Notes under the pieces: model-generated | Seen by the model: only the letters and a program-made list of their open reading frames with translations | The model's database searches: none | Told to the model about the DNA's origin: nothing | NCBI RefSeq assembly: GCF_013376045.1 | Contig: NZ_JABMJG010000005.1 | Span: 380,080-444,079 of the forward strand | Source of the DNA: Variovorax sp. SG517 | GTDB lineage: Bacteria > Pseudomonadota > Gammaproteobacteria > Burkholderiales > Burkholderiaceae_C | Direction: 5' to 3' | Length of the DNA: 64,000 nucleotides | Program-made: the position numbers and the translations under genes | In this document: piece after piece, positions 1-7,602 of the stretch | Position numbering within the stretch: position 1 is the stretch's first letter | Layout: every line of letters begins with the position of its first letter

Positions 1-261
1 GGCGGGGTCCAGCGTGTCGGTGGCCGCGGCGGTAGCGCCGGCCACCCGGATGCGGCCGCCGCGCCGCGGCGCCTGCGCGTGGGCCGAGACGGCCACGCCA
101 GCGAGGCTGCCCGCCAGCGTGGCCTGCATGCCGCCGGCCACCAGCATCGACAAAATGTCGCGCCGCGTGGCACCGCGTCGAAGCGATGCCATCACGCGAA
201 GGCTTTCGTCGGGGCCGACGAGGTTCTGGAAGCTCTTGTAGTCGCTGCTGCTGTCGCTCAT
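1..261 (-). CDS. ABC transporter solute-binding protein, family 5 type, N-terminal fragment
   Basis: The gene starts at the ATG whose complement is 259-261 and runs off the left edge, so only about 87 N-terminal residues are present. The fragment has a polar leader, then an Arg-Arg motif (TRRDILSML) followed by a Gly/Ala-rich hydrophobic stretch ending near AHAQA, which looks like a Tat-type signal peptide. The mature start (GGRIRVAG, then DTLDP) is typical of periplasmic peptide or amine binding proteins of the extracellular solute-binding family 5. It lies 73 bp downstream of the FAD oxidoreductase on the same strand, so it probably delivers that enzyme's substrate. The substrate cannot be read from this fragment. 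Confidence 0.75.
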   Translation of the reverse strand, partial: MSDSSSDYKSFQNLVGPDESLRVMASLRRGATRRDILSMLVAGGMQATLAGSLAGVAVSAHAQAPRRGGRIRVAGATAAATDTLDPA

Positions 262-334
262 GGTGAGTGCTCCTGGGGGCCGTGGGGTGAAAGAAACCAG
301 TCGAAAGAAAGAACGAACGCCGGACAGCCTGCCC

Positions 335-1627
335 TCAGGCCAGCCTGTCCTTGAGCCGGTAATAGAGGCCCACCGCCGGCAGGAACCACGGCGGGCCGAA
401 GTGGCCGGGAATGGCGGGCCAGTCGCGGCCCTGCCAGGGGTTGGCTTGCGCGTCGCCGCCCATCACGGCAGCCATGCGCTCGCCCATGTGCACCGACATC
501 TGCGTGCCGTGGCCGCTGTAGCCCATGGCGTAGTAGAGGCCGTCGCGTTCGCCGGCGTGGGGCAGGCGGTCCTGCGTCATGTCGACGAGGCCGCCCCAGC
601 AGTAATCGAGCCGCACCGCGCCGAGCTGCGGAAAGGTCTCCGCCAGGCCCGCGCGCAGGATCTCGCCGCTGGCCGCGTCCGACTGCGGGCTCGAGATCGC
701 GAAGCGCGCGCGCCCGCCGAACACCAGCCGGTGGTCGGCCGTGAGCCTGAAGTAGTGGTGGATGTTCGCGATGGTCGTGTAGGTGCGCCGGCCCGCGAGC
801 AGCTCCCGCGCGCGCTGCTCGCCCAGCGGCTCGGTCACGACGATGAAGCTGCCGATGGGCACGATGCGCCGGCGCAGCCAGCCGAAGCTGCCGTAGCCGC
901 CGTGGCGCGTTGCGCCGGTGGCCAGCAGCACCTGCTGCGCCGCGACCGTGCCGCGCGCGGTGTGCAGCCGGTGCGCATGGCCGCTGCCCACGCGCTCGAT
1001 GCGGCGCACCTCGGTGCCGGTGTGGATCTGCGCGCCGGCGCGCTGCGCGGCCGCGGCCAGCCCGTGCGCGAAGCGGCCCATGTGCATCTGGCCGCTGCGC
1101 TTGTAGAGTAGGCCGCCGTGGAAGCGATCGCTCTGCACTTCCGCGCGCACGCGCGCCGCGTCGAGTATCTCCACGTCGCAGTCCACGCCGTCGTCGACCA
1201 GGCGCCGCGCGCTGTGCTCCAGCGCCGCCATCTGGTTGGCCCGCGTGGCGAGCTTGAGCTTGCCGTGGCGCATGAAGTCGCAGTCGATGGCTTCCTCGCG
1301 CACCAGCCGCGCCACCGTGTCGACCGCCGCGTCGTACGCGTGATACCAGCCGCGCGCGCGCTCCACACCGACCTTGGCCGCCACATCGGCATAGTCGACG
1401 GCCAGGCCGTTGTTGACGTGGCCGCCGTTGCGCCCCGAGGCCTCGGCCGCCACCCGCGTGCCGGCTTCCAGCACCGCGACGCTGGCACCGCGCCGGGCCA
1501 GCGCCAGCGCCGCCGACAGGCCGGTGAAGCCGCCGCCGACGATCGCGACGTCGACTTGCGCCGGAAGCTCGCGGGCTTCGGGCACGAAGGCCGGGGCCGA
1601 ATCGGTCCAGTAGGAGTCGAGCTTCAT
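335..1627 (-). CDS. FAD-dependent amine/D-amino-acid oxidoreductase (DAO family)
   Basis: Protein of 430 aa. Near the N-terminus it carries the dinucleotide-binding motif VAIVGGGFTGLSAALALA, followed by VLEAG, the Rossmann fold of the glycine/D-amino-acid oxidase family. The downstream segments SGRNGGHVNNG and the C-terminal YYAMGYSGHGTQ resemble PuuB/OrdL-type oxidases such as gamma-glutamylputrescine oxidase. The start chosen is the ATG at 1627, just before MKLDSYWTDS; the open frame extends upstream only because the adjoining DNA lacks stops. It follows the HAD gene by 26 bp and precedes a solute-binding protein, suggesting a three-gene catabolic operon for an amine or amino-acid derivative. 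The exact substrate is inference only. Confidence 0.85.
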   Translation of the reverse strand: MKLDSYWTDSAPAFVPEARELPAQVDVAIVGGGFTGLSAALALARRGASVAVLEAGTRVAAEASGRNGGHVNNGLAVDYADVAAKVGVERARGWYHAYDAAVDTVARLVREEAIDCDFMRHGKLKLATRANQMAALEHSARRLVDDGVDCDVEILDAARVRAEVQSDRFHGGLLYKRSGQMHMGRFAHGLAAAAQRAGAQIHTGTEVRRIERVGSGHAHRLHTARGTVAAQQVLLATGATRHGGYGSFGWLRRRIVPIGSFIVVTEPLGEQRARELLAGRRTYTTIANIHHYFRLTADHRLVFGGRARFAISSPQSDAASGEILRAGLAETFPQLGAVRLDYCWGGLVDMTQDRLPHAGERDGLYYAMGYSGHGTQMSVHMGERMAAVMGGDAQANPWQGRDWPAIPGHFGPPWFLPAVGLYYRLKDRLA

Positions 1628-1653
1628 GGCGAGGCTGCTTCCGGCAGGAAAGA

Positions 1654-2319
1654 TCAGAGACCCACGACGCCCGGCAGGCCGCCGATGTCCTTGATTTCCG
1701 TGTAGCGGTAGGCCGGATTGCCGGGGCCGTGGCCACGGTTGACGAACACCTTGTTGACGATGCCCAGGTCGTCGGCCGACATCAGGTCGTAGCGCAGGCT
1801 GGACGACACGTGCAGCACGTCTTCGGGGTTGCAGCCCAGCGAGTCGAGCATGTACTCGAAGGCCGTCAGGCGCGGCTTGTAGGCCTGGGCCTGCTGCGCG
1901 GTGTAGACGCGGTGGAAGGGCGCGCCCAGCAACGCGACGTTCTTCTGGATTTGGTCGTCCGAGGCGTTCGACAAAATCACCAGCGGAATTTCCTTGGCCA
2001 CCTTGGCCAGGCCGGCGGGCACGTCGTCGTGCGGGCCCCAGGTGGGCACGGCGTCGTAGATGCGCTGCGCGTCGATGTCGAAGTACTGGATCTTCCACTT
2101 GCGGCACAGGCGCCGCACGGCGTTCTTCAGCACCACCTCGTAGGGCTGCCACGCGCCCAGCACCTCGTCGAAGCGGTAGGCCGAGAAGTCGGCGATGAAC
2201 TGCTCCATGCGGTCGGCCGGAATGCGGTCGGAGAAGAACTCGCGCGCCAGCTCCTTCATGCGGAAGCGGGTCAGCGTTCCGTAGCAGTCGAAGGTCACGT
2301 ACTTGGGCTTGAAAGTCAT
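1654..2319 (-). CDS. HAD-superfamily protein, haloacid dehalogenase type II-like
   Basis: Protein of 221 aa. HAD motif I is FDCYGTL, with nucleophile Asp11. The second acidic residue typical of phosphatases (DxD) is Tyr13, as in type II haloacid dehalogenases. Motif II is probably VILSNAS, the motif III lysine lies in AYKPR, and motif IV is around VSSSLRYDLMSADD. The helical-cap Arg/Gln motif of true L-2-haloacid dehalogenases (LWRQKQ) is not apparent, so dehalogenase activity should not be assumed. It is the first gene of a minus-strand operon with the FAD oxidoreductase. A second, diverged HAD gene of the same type lies at 10554-11252, also beside an oxidoreductase cluster. Confidence 0.8.
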   Translation of the reverse strand: MTFKPKYVTFDCYGTLTRFRMKELAREFFSDRIPADRMEQFIADFSAYRFDEVLGAWQPYEVVLKNAVRRLCRKWKIQYFDIDAQRIYDAVPTWGPHDDVPAGLAKVAKEIPLVILSNASDDQIQKNVALLGAPFHRVYTAQQAQAYKPRLTAFEYMLDSLGCNPEDVLHVSSSLRYDLMSADDLGIVNKVFVNRGHGPGNPAYRYTEIKDIGGLPGVVGL

Positions 2320-2954
2320 GGTCTCGGGTCCTTTGTTTCGGTGGTTCGGTGGTTGTCCAAAAACCGGCCGCAGGCCTCTTCTTCAGATGGCAATTGCGAC
2401 AAGCAAATTACGGATTGATTGCAGCACGCAGTCGCTCGGCAGTTGTAGGGAAATACGTTGCCTGCCGCGACGAAGCTGCGGTTTGGAGGGCCGGCGACGG
2501 CATGCCATGCGGTCTGCCCTTCATGCGTGCGGCGGTGCACCTCGGTGCGTCGCGGCGAAGTCGATCAGCACGCTTTTGAAGCGCAGATGGGCCGCGGCCG
2601 AGCGGCGCCCCGGGTCCTTTCAGATGGCCGATGGGTGGTAACCCCCGGCAGGAATCGCGAAGCCGGCGCTGCCGCTGCACGGCGACGGCGCGGCCCGAAG
2701 GCAAGTGGATCTGTCGCGGGTCGAAGGCTTGCATGGACTCGGATCTATAGGGCACCGCGGAAGCGGCGATCGATCCTAGGCAGCTTGCCGCAGCATTTGT
2801 ATGCGTACGCGGGCGCCTCACCGCAGCGAATTGCAAAACCCGGGCGCGCGGCAGCCGAAGCTTGCAAGTTGCGCCGGGGCGCTATTTCGGTCTGGCCTCG
2901 CGCGCCGATGTCGTCCAAGATGGCAGGGACATTTCCTCGCCGAGAGACTCTCCG
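2320..2954. other. 635-bp intergenic region with no convincing gene
   Basis: This stretch separates the minus-strand HAD operon from the plus-strand GNAT gene, so it should hold two divergent promoters. Every open frame in it is Arg/Pro/Ser-rich without family resemblance. I see no repeat, hairpin or RNA gene here. A short minus-strand reading near 2530-2605 (RFKSVLIDFAA) faintly recalls the C-terminus of LysR regulators, but it is interrupted by stops upstream. Confidence 0.5.
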
Positions 2955-3833
2955 ATGCCCGACCAGACCCCGAATGCACCCGCCGGCGACGGCGTGGTGC
3001 TCAGACCGATGACGCCCGCCGATCTGCCGTCCACCCACGCGTTGACGAACCTGCTGCGCTGGCCGCACCGGCTGGCGGACTGGGAGCAGGTGTTCGCGCA
3101 TGCCGAAGGCATCGTGGCCGAGCGCGACGGCGAGATCGTCGGATGCGCGCTGCGCTGGCTCTGGGGCGAGCGCCACGCCACCGTCGGCCTCGTGATCGTG
3201 ACGCCGGCCTGCCAGGGCCGCCGCATCGGCCATCGGCTGATGAGCGCGGTGCTCGAAGGCCTGGAAGACCGCACGGTGCTGCTGCACGCCACCGCCGAAG
3301 GGCGCGGCCTCTACGAGCGGCTGGGCTTCGTGCGCACCGGCGAGCTGCGCCAGCACCAGGGCATCGCGCAGCCCGCGCCGCTGGTGGCATTGCAGCCCGG
3401 CTGGCGCCTGCGGCCTGCCGGCGTGAACGAGGTCGCGGCGCTGCAGGCCCTCGACGCCGCCGCGCGCGGCATGCCGCGCGATGCACTCGTCTCCGACCTG
3501 CTGGCCACCGCCGACGCGTGCGTGGTGCTGGACCACGACAACCAGCCGCGCGGCTTCGCGATGCTGCGGCGCTTCGGGCGCGGGCATTCGATCGGCCCCG
3601 TGGTGGCGCCCGACCTCGATGGCGCGAAGGCGCTGATCGCGCACATGGCCAGCGTCAATGCCGGCAACTTCACGCGCATCGACATCGACTTCGACACCGG
3701 GCTGGCGGAGTGCCTGGAAAGCATCGGCCTGCTGCGGGTGGATGCGCCCACGACGATGGTGCGTGGTGCGCCGCTCGTTTCGCCGGCCGGGGGGCCTTCC
3801 CTCTTTGCCATCGTCACGCAGGCTGTCGGGTGA
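2955..3833 (+). CDS. GNAT family N-acetyltransferase with duplicated domain
   Basis: Protein of 292 aa. The first half is a complete GNAT domain: VLRPMTPADLPS at beta-1, then GLVIVTPACQGRRIGHRLM, which is the acetyl-CoA pyrophosphate loop (Q-x-x-G-x-G/A, here QGRRIG), and YERLGFVRTGEL as the C-terminal strand. The second half repeats a GNAT-like layout from about residue 150 (WRLRPAGVNEVAALQALD), with the more degenerate GPVVAPDLDGAKALI. This fits the family in which a second domain lost the canonical CoA loop. The start is the ATG at 2955, preceded by a purine-rich GAGAGA. The acceptor substrate is unknown. It stands alone, followed by a repeat region. Confidence 0.85.
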   Translation: MPDQTPNAPAGDGVVLRPMTPADLPSTHALTNLLRWPHRLADWEQVFAHAEGIVAERDGEIVGCALRWLWGERHATVGLVIVTPACQGRRIGHRLMSAVLEGLEDRTVLLHATAEGRGLYERLGFVRTGELRQHQGIAQPAPLVALQPGWRLRPAGVNEVAALQALDAAARGMPRDALVSDLLATADACVVLDHDNQPRGFAMLRRFGRGHSIGPVVAPDLDGAKALIAHMASVNAGNFTRIDIDFDTGLAECLESIGLLRVDAPTTMVRGAPLVSPAGGPSLFAIVTQAVG

Positions 3834-3852
3834 GCGCCTGTCGTTGGGGGCG

Positions 3853-3948
3853 CGATCACGCCGACGGGGTACCTTGCTCCGCGAATGTCCCCCGGCCTTC
3901 GGCCTCCTCCTTTATTTCGCTGCGCAAGGCACCCCATCGGCGTGATCG
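3853..3948 (+). repeat. Hairpin repeat module A (25-bp outer stem, conserved core)
   Basis: The left arm 3853-3877 and right arm 3924-3948 are inverted copies with 2 mismatches in 25. They enclose a core that contains a small GGCC-TTC-GGCC stem-loop (about 3894-3904) and the string CTCCTTTATTTCGCTGCG. The same core occurs in module B in the opposite orientation, but B's outer arms are a different sequence. No gene overlaps it. It looks like a REP/BIME-type extragenic palindrome. Confidence 0.85.
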
Positions 3949-3991
3949 ACGGGCGCTGCGGTCGAACCGCCGGCATGAGCAGAGCGTCCAT

Positions 3992-4085
3992 GTGCGAATG
4001 GCACCGGGTGCTCCCCGCAGCGAAATAAAGGAGGAGCCGAAGGCGGGGGACATTCGCGGAGGGGAGTACCCGGTGCCATTCGCAC
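3992..4085 (-). repeat. Hairpin repeat module B (inverted relative to A)
   Basis: The arms 3992-4016 and 4061-4085 are inverted copies with 1 mismatch in 25. Read on the minus strand, the core matches module A nearly base for base. The exception is that the inner stem-loop is one pair shorter (GCC-TTC-GGC), losing one base on each side. Modules A and B are 43 bp apart and face each other. B lies 37 bp upstream of the ghrA-like start, so it may sit in that gene's promoter or leader region. Confidence 0.85.
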
Positions 4086-4122
4086 GCACCGTGAACGTGT
4101 TCCGAGTCGAGTTCTGCCAATC

Positions 4123-5055
4123 ATGAAAACCACCTTCCTCTATAAATCCGACCCGGCCAGGGGCCGCCTCTGGGCCGAAGTGTTCCGCCGCCGCGCCCCC
4201 CACATCGACTTCCGCATCTGGCCCGACATCGGCGATCCATCGCAGGTGCGCTTCCTCGCGGCATGGGAGCCGCCGGATGACCTGGCGACGCGCTTTCCGA
4301 ACCTGAAGGTGCTGTTTTCCTCCGGCGCGGGTGTCGACCAGTTCGACTTCACGGCACTTCCTGCCGAGTTGCCCGTGGTGCGCATGGTCGAGCCCGGCAT
4401 CGTGCGCGGCATGGTCGAGTACGTGACGCATGCGGTGCTCGGGCTGCACCGCGACATGCCGCAATACCGGCGCCAGCAGCAGGAGGGCCTGTGGAAGCCG
4501 CTGCCCGTGCGTACCGCCCGCGAGCGGCGCGTGGGCGTGCTCGGGCTGGGCTCGCTCGGGCAGGCGGTGCTGGAGCAGCTCGTCGCGCTGGGCTTCGACT
4601 GCGCGGGATGGAGCCGTTCGCGGCATGAAGTGGCAGGCGTGCAATGCCATGCCGGCGTCGGCGAACTGCCGACCTTCCTCGCGCGCACCGACATCCTCGT
4701 GTGCCTCCTGCCGCTGACCGAATCGACGCGCGGCTTCCTGGACGCGCGGCTGTTCTCGCAGCTGCCCGAAGGCGCCGGCCTCGTGCACGTGGGGCGCGGG
4801 CCGCAGCTGGTCGATGCCGACCTGCTGGCCGCGCTGGAGAGCGGCCGCATCGGCGACGCCGTGCTCGACGTGACCGACCCCGAGCCGCTGCCGCGCGAGC
4901 ACGCCTTCTGGCGCCATCCGCGCGTGCAGCTCACGCCGCACATCGCCAGCATGACGCAGCCGCTGAGCGCGGCCGAGGTGGTGCTCGACAACATCGAACG
5001 CTTCGAGGCGGGCGAGCCGATGCTGGGGCTGGTCGATCGCGCGCGTGGCTACTGA
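4123..5055 (+). CDS. ghrA: Glyoxylate/hydroxypyruvate reductase A-type 2-hydroxyacid dehydrogenase
   Basis: Protein of 310 aa, the usual length of the GhrA branch. It should reduce glyoxylate or hydroxypyruvate with NAD(P)H in the cytoplasm. The nucleotide-binding motif GVLGLGSLGQ lies near residue 140. The catalytic trio of D-2-hydroxyacid dehydrogenases is visible as Arg in HVGRGPQLVD, Glu in DVTDPEPLP and His in LTPHIASMT. The GhrA-like N-terminal segment SSGAGVDQFDF is present. It is transcribed alone, downstream of repeat module B. A 10-bp inverted repeat at 5087-5124 may end the transcript. Confidence 0.85.
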   Translation: MKTTFLYKSDPARGRLWAEVFRRRAPHIDFRIWPDIGDPSQVRFLAAWEPPDDLATRFPNLKVLFSSGAGVDQFDFTALPAELPVVRMVEPGIVRGMVEYVTHAVLGLHRDMPQYRRQQQEGLWKPLPVRTARERRVGVLGLGSLGQAVLEQLVALGFDCAGWSRSRHEVAGVQCHAGVGELPTFLARTDILVCLLPLTESTRGFLDARLFSQLPEGAGLVHVGRGPQLVDADLLAALESGRIGDAVLDVTDPEPLPREHAFWRHPRVQLTPHIASMTQPLSAAEVVLDNIERFEAGEPMLGLVDRARGY

Positions 5056-5086
5056 GCGAAGAAAGAGCCGCCGCACGATCTGCTGC

Positions 5087-5124
5087 GCGCCGCACGCACA
5101 ACCGCAGCCTGCTTCGTGCGGCGC
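5087..5124 (+). terminator. Possible stem-loop terminator after ghrA
   Basis: GCGCCGCACG (5087-5096) and CGTGCGGCGC (5115-5124) are perfect inverted 10-mers around an 18-nt loop, about 30 bp past the ghrA stop. There is no T-run, so Rho-independent function is uncertain. Confidence 0.3.
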
Positions 5125-5207
5125 CCCCAAAGCAGCACCACCTCATGCGACGCGCGGCCTAAGCTGAAGGCATCGAAAGCTCCTTCCGCTCTCGCACCTT
5201 CACACCC

Positions 5208-6611
5208 ATGACGCACCCCACCGCACTGCCCCAGCAAGCCGCGCTCGACGCCATCGACCGCGCGCACCTCATCCACCCCGTCTCGCCCTGGCGCGTGCAC
5301 GAGCAACGCGGGCCCACCGTGCTGGCCTCGGGCAAGGGCGCATGGCTCACCGACGGCAACGGCCACCAGCTGCTCGACGCATTCGCCGGCCTGTGGTGCG
5401 TGAACGTGGGCTACGGGCAGGAAAGCGTGGTGCAGGCCGCCACCGAGCAGATGCGCCGGCTGCCGTACGCCACCGGCTACTTCCACTTCAGCAGCGAGCC
5501 GGCGATCCGCCTCGCCGAGAAGCTGGTGCAGATCACGCCCGCGTCGCTGACGCGCGTGTACCTCACGCTGGGCGGCTCCGAGGCGGTGGACGCGGCCGTG
5601 CGCTTCGTCGTGCAGTACTACAACGCCACCGGCCGGCCGTCGAAGAAGCAGTTCATCTCGCTGGAGCGCGGCTACCACGGCTCGTCGTCCACCGGCGCGG
5701 GGCTCACCGCGCTGCCGGCCTTCCACCGCGGCTTCGACCTGCCGCTGCCCACGCAGCACTACATCGCCTCGCCCTATGCCTACCGCCACGAGCACGGCGC
5801 CGACCCGCAGGCGCTGATCGCCTCCTCGGTCGCGGCGCTGCGCGCCAAGGTGGCCGAGCTGGGCGCGGACAACGTGGCTGCCTTCTTCTGCGAGCCGATC
5901 CAGGGCTCGGGCGGCGTCGTCGTGCCGCCCAGGGGCTGGCTCACGGCCATGCGCGACGCCGCGCGCGAGCTCGACATCCTGTTCGTGGTCGACGAGGTCA
6001 TCACCGGCTTCGGCCGCACCGGCCCCATGTTCGCCTGCGAGGCCGAAGGCGTGGAGCCCGACCTCATGACCATGGCCAAGGGCTTGACCGCGGGCTACGT
6101 GCCGATGGGCGCGACCATGATGTCGGAGAAGGTCTACGCCGGCATCGCCGACGGCGCGCCGGCGGGCGTTCCCATCGGCCATGGCGCGACCTATTCGGCG
6201 CACCCGGTGGGCGCCGCCGTCGCGCTCGAGGTGCTGCGGCTCTACGAGGAGGGCGGCATCCTCGCCAACGGCCAGCGCGGTGCGGCGCATTTCGCGGCCG
6301 GCCTCGACGCGCTGCTCGACCATCCGCTGGTGGGCGATTCGCGCCACCGCGGCCTGCTCGGTGCGCTGGAGCTCGTGAGCGACAAGGCCACCAAGCGCCG
6401 CTTCGACGCGTCGCTCGGGCTGTCCGACCGCATCTTCGCGGCCGGCTACCGCAACGGCCTGGTGTTCCGTTCCTTCGGCGACCACATCCTCGGCTTCGCG
6501 CCCGCGCTCACCTTCACCGAGGACGAGTTCGCGCAGCTGTTCGCGCGGCTGAAAAAGACGCTCGACGAGGTGCTGGCCGCGCCCGACGTCCGCGCCGCGC
6601 TGGCCGCCTGA
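5208..6611 (+). CDS. Class III PLP-dependent aminotransferase
   Basis: Protein of 467 aa, a normal length for omega-aminotransferases. It should transfer an amino group from an amine or omega-amino acid to a keto acid such as pyruvate. The PLP lysine is Lys291 in TMAKGLTAGY, preceded by the class III signature FVVDEVITGFGRTG and by GGSEAVDAAVRF in the cofactor phosphate region. The N-terminal HPVSPWRVHE and LWCVNVGYG resemble beta-alanine/putrescine:pyruvate transaminases. It lies 89 bp upstream of an Lrp/AsnC regulator on the same strand and ahead of the three-subunit FAD/Fe-S dehydrogenase, which suggests one amino-acid or amine degradation locus. Donor specificity cannot be settled from sequence. 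Confidence 0.88.
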   Translation: MTHPTALPQQAALDAIDRAHLIHPVSPWRVHEQRGPTVLASGKGAWLTDGNGHQLLDAFAGLWCVNVGYGQESVVQAATEQMRRLPYATGYFHFSSEPAIRLAEKLVQITPASLTRVYLTLGGSEAVDAAVRFVVQYYNATGRPSKKQFISLERGYHGSSSTGAGLTALPAFHRGFDLPLPTQHYIASPYAYRHEHGADPQALIASSVAALRAKVAELGADNVAAFFCEPIQGSGGVVVPPRGWLTAMRDAARELDILFVVDEVITGFGRTGPMFACEAEGVEPDLMTMAKGLTAGYVPMGATMMSEKVYAGIADGAPAGVPIGHGATYSAHPVGAAVALEVLRLYEEGGILANGQRGAAHFAAGLDALLDHPLVGDSRHRGLLGALELVSDKATKRRFDASLGLSDRIFAAGYRNGLVFRSFGDHILGFAPALTFTEDEFAQLFARLKKTLDEVLAAPDVRAALAA

Positions 6612-6700
6612 AACGGCGCCGCCCAGCACCCGCAAGACACCCGCAAGACCCGGCCGCCGACGCAGAATCGGGATCTCTCGTTTCGTTATCGGGCACCGCC

Positions 6701-7195
6701 ATGACAGAAGCTTTCAAGATCGACCGGCTCGACCTGCGCATCCTGGCCCAGCTGCAGAAGAACGGGCGCATGACCAACGTCGACCTGGCGGATGCGGTCG
6801 GCCTGTCGCCCAGCCCCTGCCTGATCCGCGTGAAGCGGCTCGAGCAGGCCGGCTACATCGCGGGCTACGGCGCGCACCTGCGGCTCGAGAAGCTCGGCGA
6901 CACGCTCACCGTGTTCACCGAGGTCACGCTGCAGGACCACCACCGCGAGGACTTCGTGCGCTTCGAGGCCGCAATCCGCGAGGTCGACGAGGTGCTCGAA
7001 TGCCACCTCGTGAGCGGCGGCTACGACTACCTGCTGCGCTTTCTCACGCGCGGCGTGAACCACTACCAGGAAGTGATCGAGGGGCTGCTCGAACGCAACA
7101 TCGGCATCTCGAAGTACTTCAGCTACATCGTCATCAAGTCGCCGTTCATCAAGACGCACTGTCCGATCGAGCGGCTCTTTCCCCACGAGCGCTGA
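6701..7195 (+). CDS. Lrp/AsnC family transcriptional regulator
   Basis: Protein of 164 aa, typical for Lrp. The N-terminal winged helix-turn-helix reads LDLRILAQLQKNGRMTN then VDLADAVGLSPSPCLIRV. The C-terminal RAM/ligand domain follows, with ECHLVSGGYDYLLRF and the Lrp-like end around YFSYIVIKS. Such proteins bind DNA as multimers and respond to amino acids. It sits between the aminotransferase and the HcnABC-like genes on the same strand, so it probably senses an amino acid and controls this locus. The start at 6701 was preferred because the conserved helix begins seven residues later; the longer open frame is an overlap with the aminotransferase in another frame. Confidence 0.9.
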   Translation: MTEAFKIDRLDLRILAQLQKNGRMTNVDLADAVGLSPSPCLIRVKRLEQAGYIAGYGAHLRLEKLGDTLTVFTEVTLQDHHREDFVRFEAAIREVDEVLECHLVSGGYDYLLRFLTRGVNHYQEVIEGLLERNIGISKYFSYIVIKSPFIKTHCPIERLFPHER

Positions 7196-7221
7196 AGCGG
7201 CGCTCCCCTCGACCCTTTCTC

Positions 7222-7602
7222 ATGCCCGAATCCCCGCCTCGCTCCCGGCCGCCGGCCCGCTTCGTGCGGCTCGCGGAAACCGACCGGCCCGCGCTGACCC
7301 TGCACATCGACGGCGAGGCCCGCAGCGCGCTGGCCGGCGACACGCTGCTGGTGGCCCTGCTGAGCAACGGGCGGCGGGTGCGCGACAGCGAGTTCGGCGA
7401 CGGTTCGCGCGCCGGCTTCTGCCTGATGGGCGCCTGCCAGGACTGCTGGGTGTGGACGCCGGCCGGCGAGCGCCTGCGCGCATGCTCCACGGCGGTGGAG
7501 GAGGGCATGTCCGTGCTGACCCGCCCGCCGGCGCGGCAGTGGCCCGTCACGCCGGACCTGCGGCAGTCGCTCGCGCGGCATGCCGCGGAGGCCGGGGCAT
7601 GA
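7222..7602 (+). CDS. (2Fe-2S)-binding subunit of an HcnABC/opine-oxidase-like dehydrogenase
   Basis: Protein of 126 aa. The cluster ligands are Cys67, Cys72, Cys75 and Cys88, with spacing C-x4-C-x2-C-x12-C, as in the HcnA/OoxC-type small subunit. The segment LTLHIDGEARSALAGDTLLVALL is the ferredoxin-like beta grasp. This subunit relays electrons from an FAD dehydrogenase. Its stop overlaps the next gene's start as ATGA, and that gene's stop overlaps the third gene in the same way, so the three are translationally coupled and very likely form one heterotrimer. Confidence 0.85.
   Translation: MPESPPRSRPPARFVRLAETDRPALTLHIDGEARSALAGDTLLVALLSNGRRVRDSEFGDGSRAGFCLMGACQDCWVWTPAGERLRACSTAVEEGMSVLTRPPARQWPVTPDLRQSLARHAAEAGA

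Noticed and set aside
2408..2836. Open frame in the gap before the GNAT gene, and a possible LysR remnant
   Set aside because: The residues are low-complexity and basic. The LysR-like stretch (RFKSVLIDFAA) is short and the reading is broken by stops, so I could not call a pseudogene.
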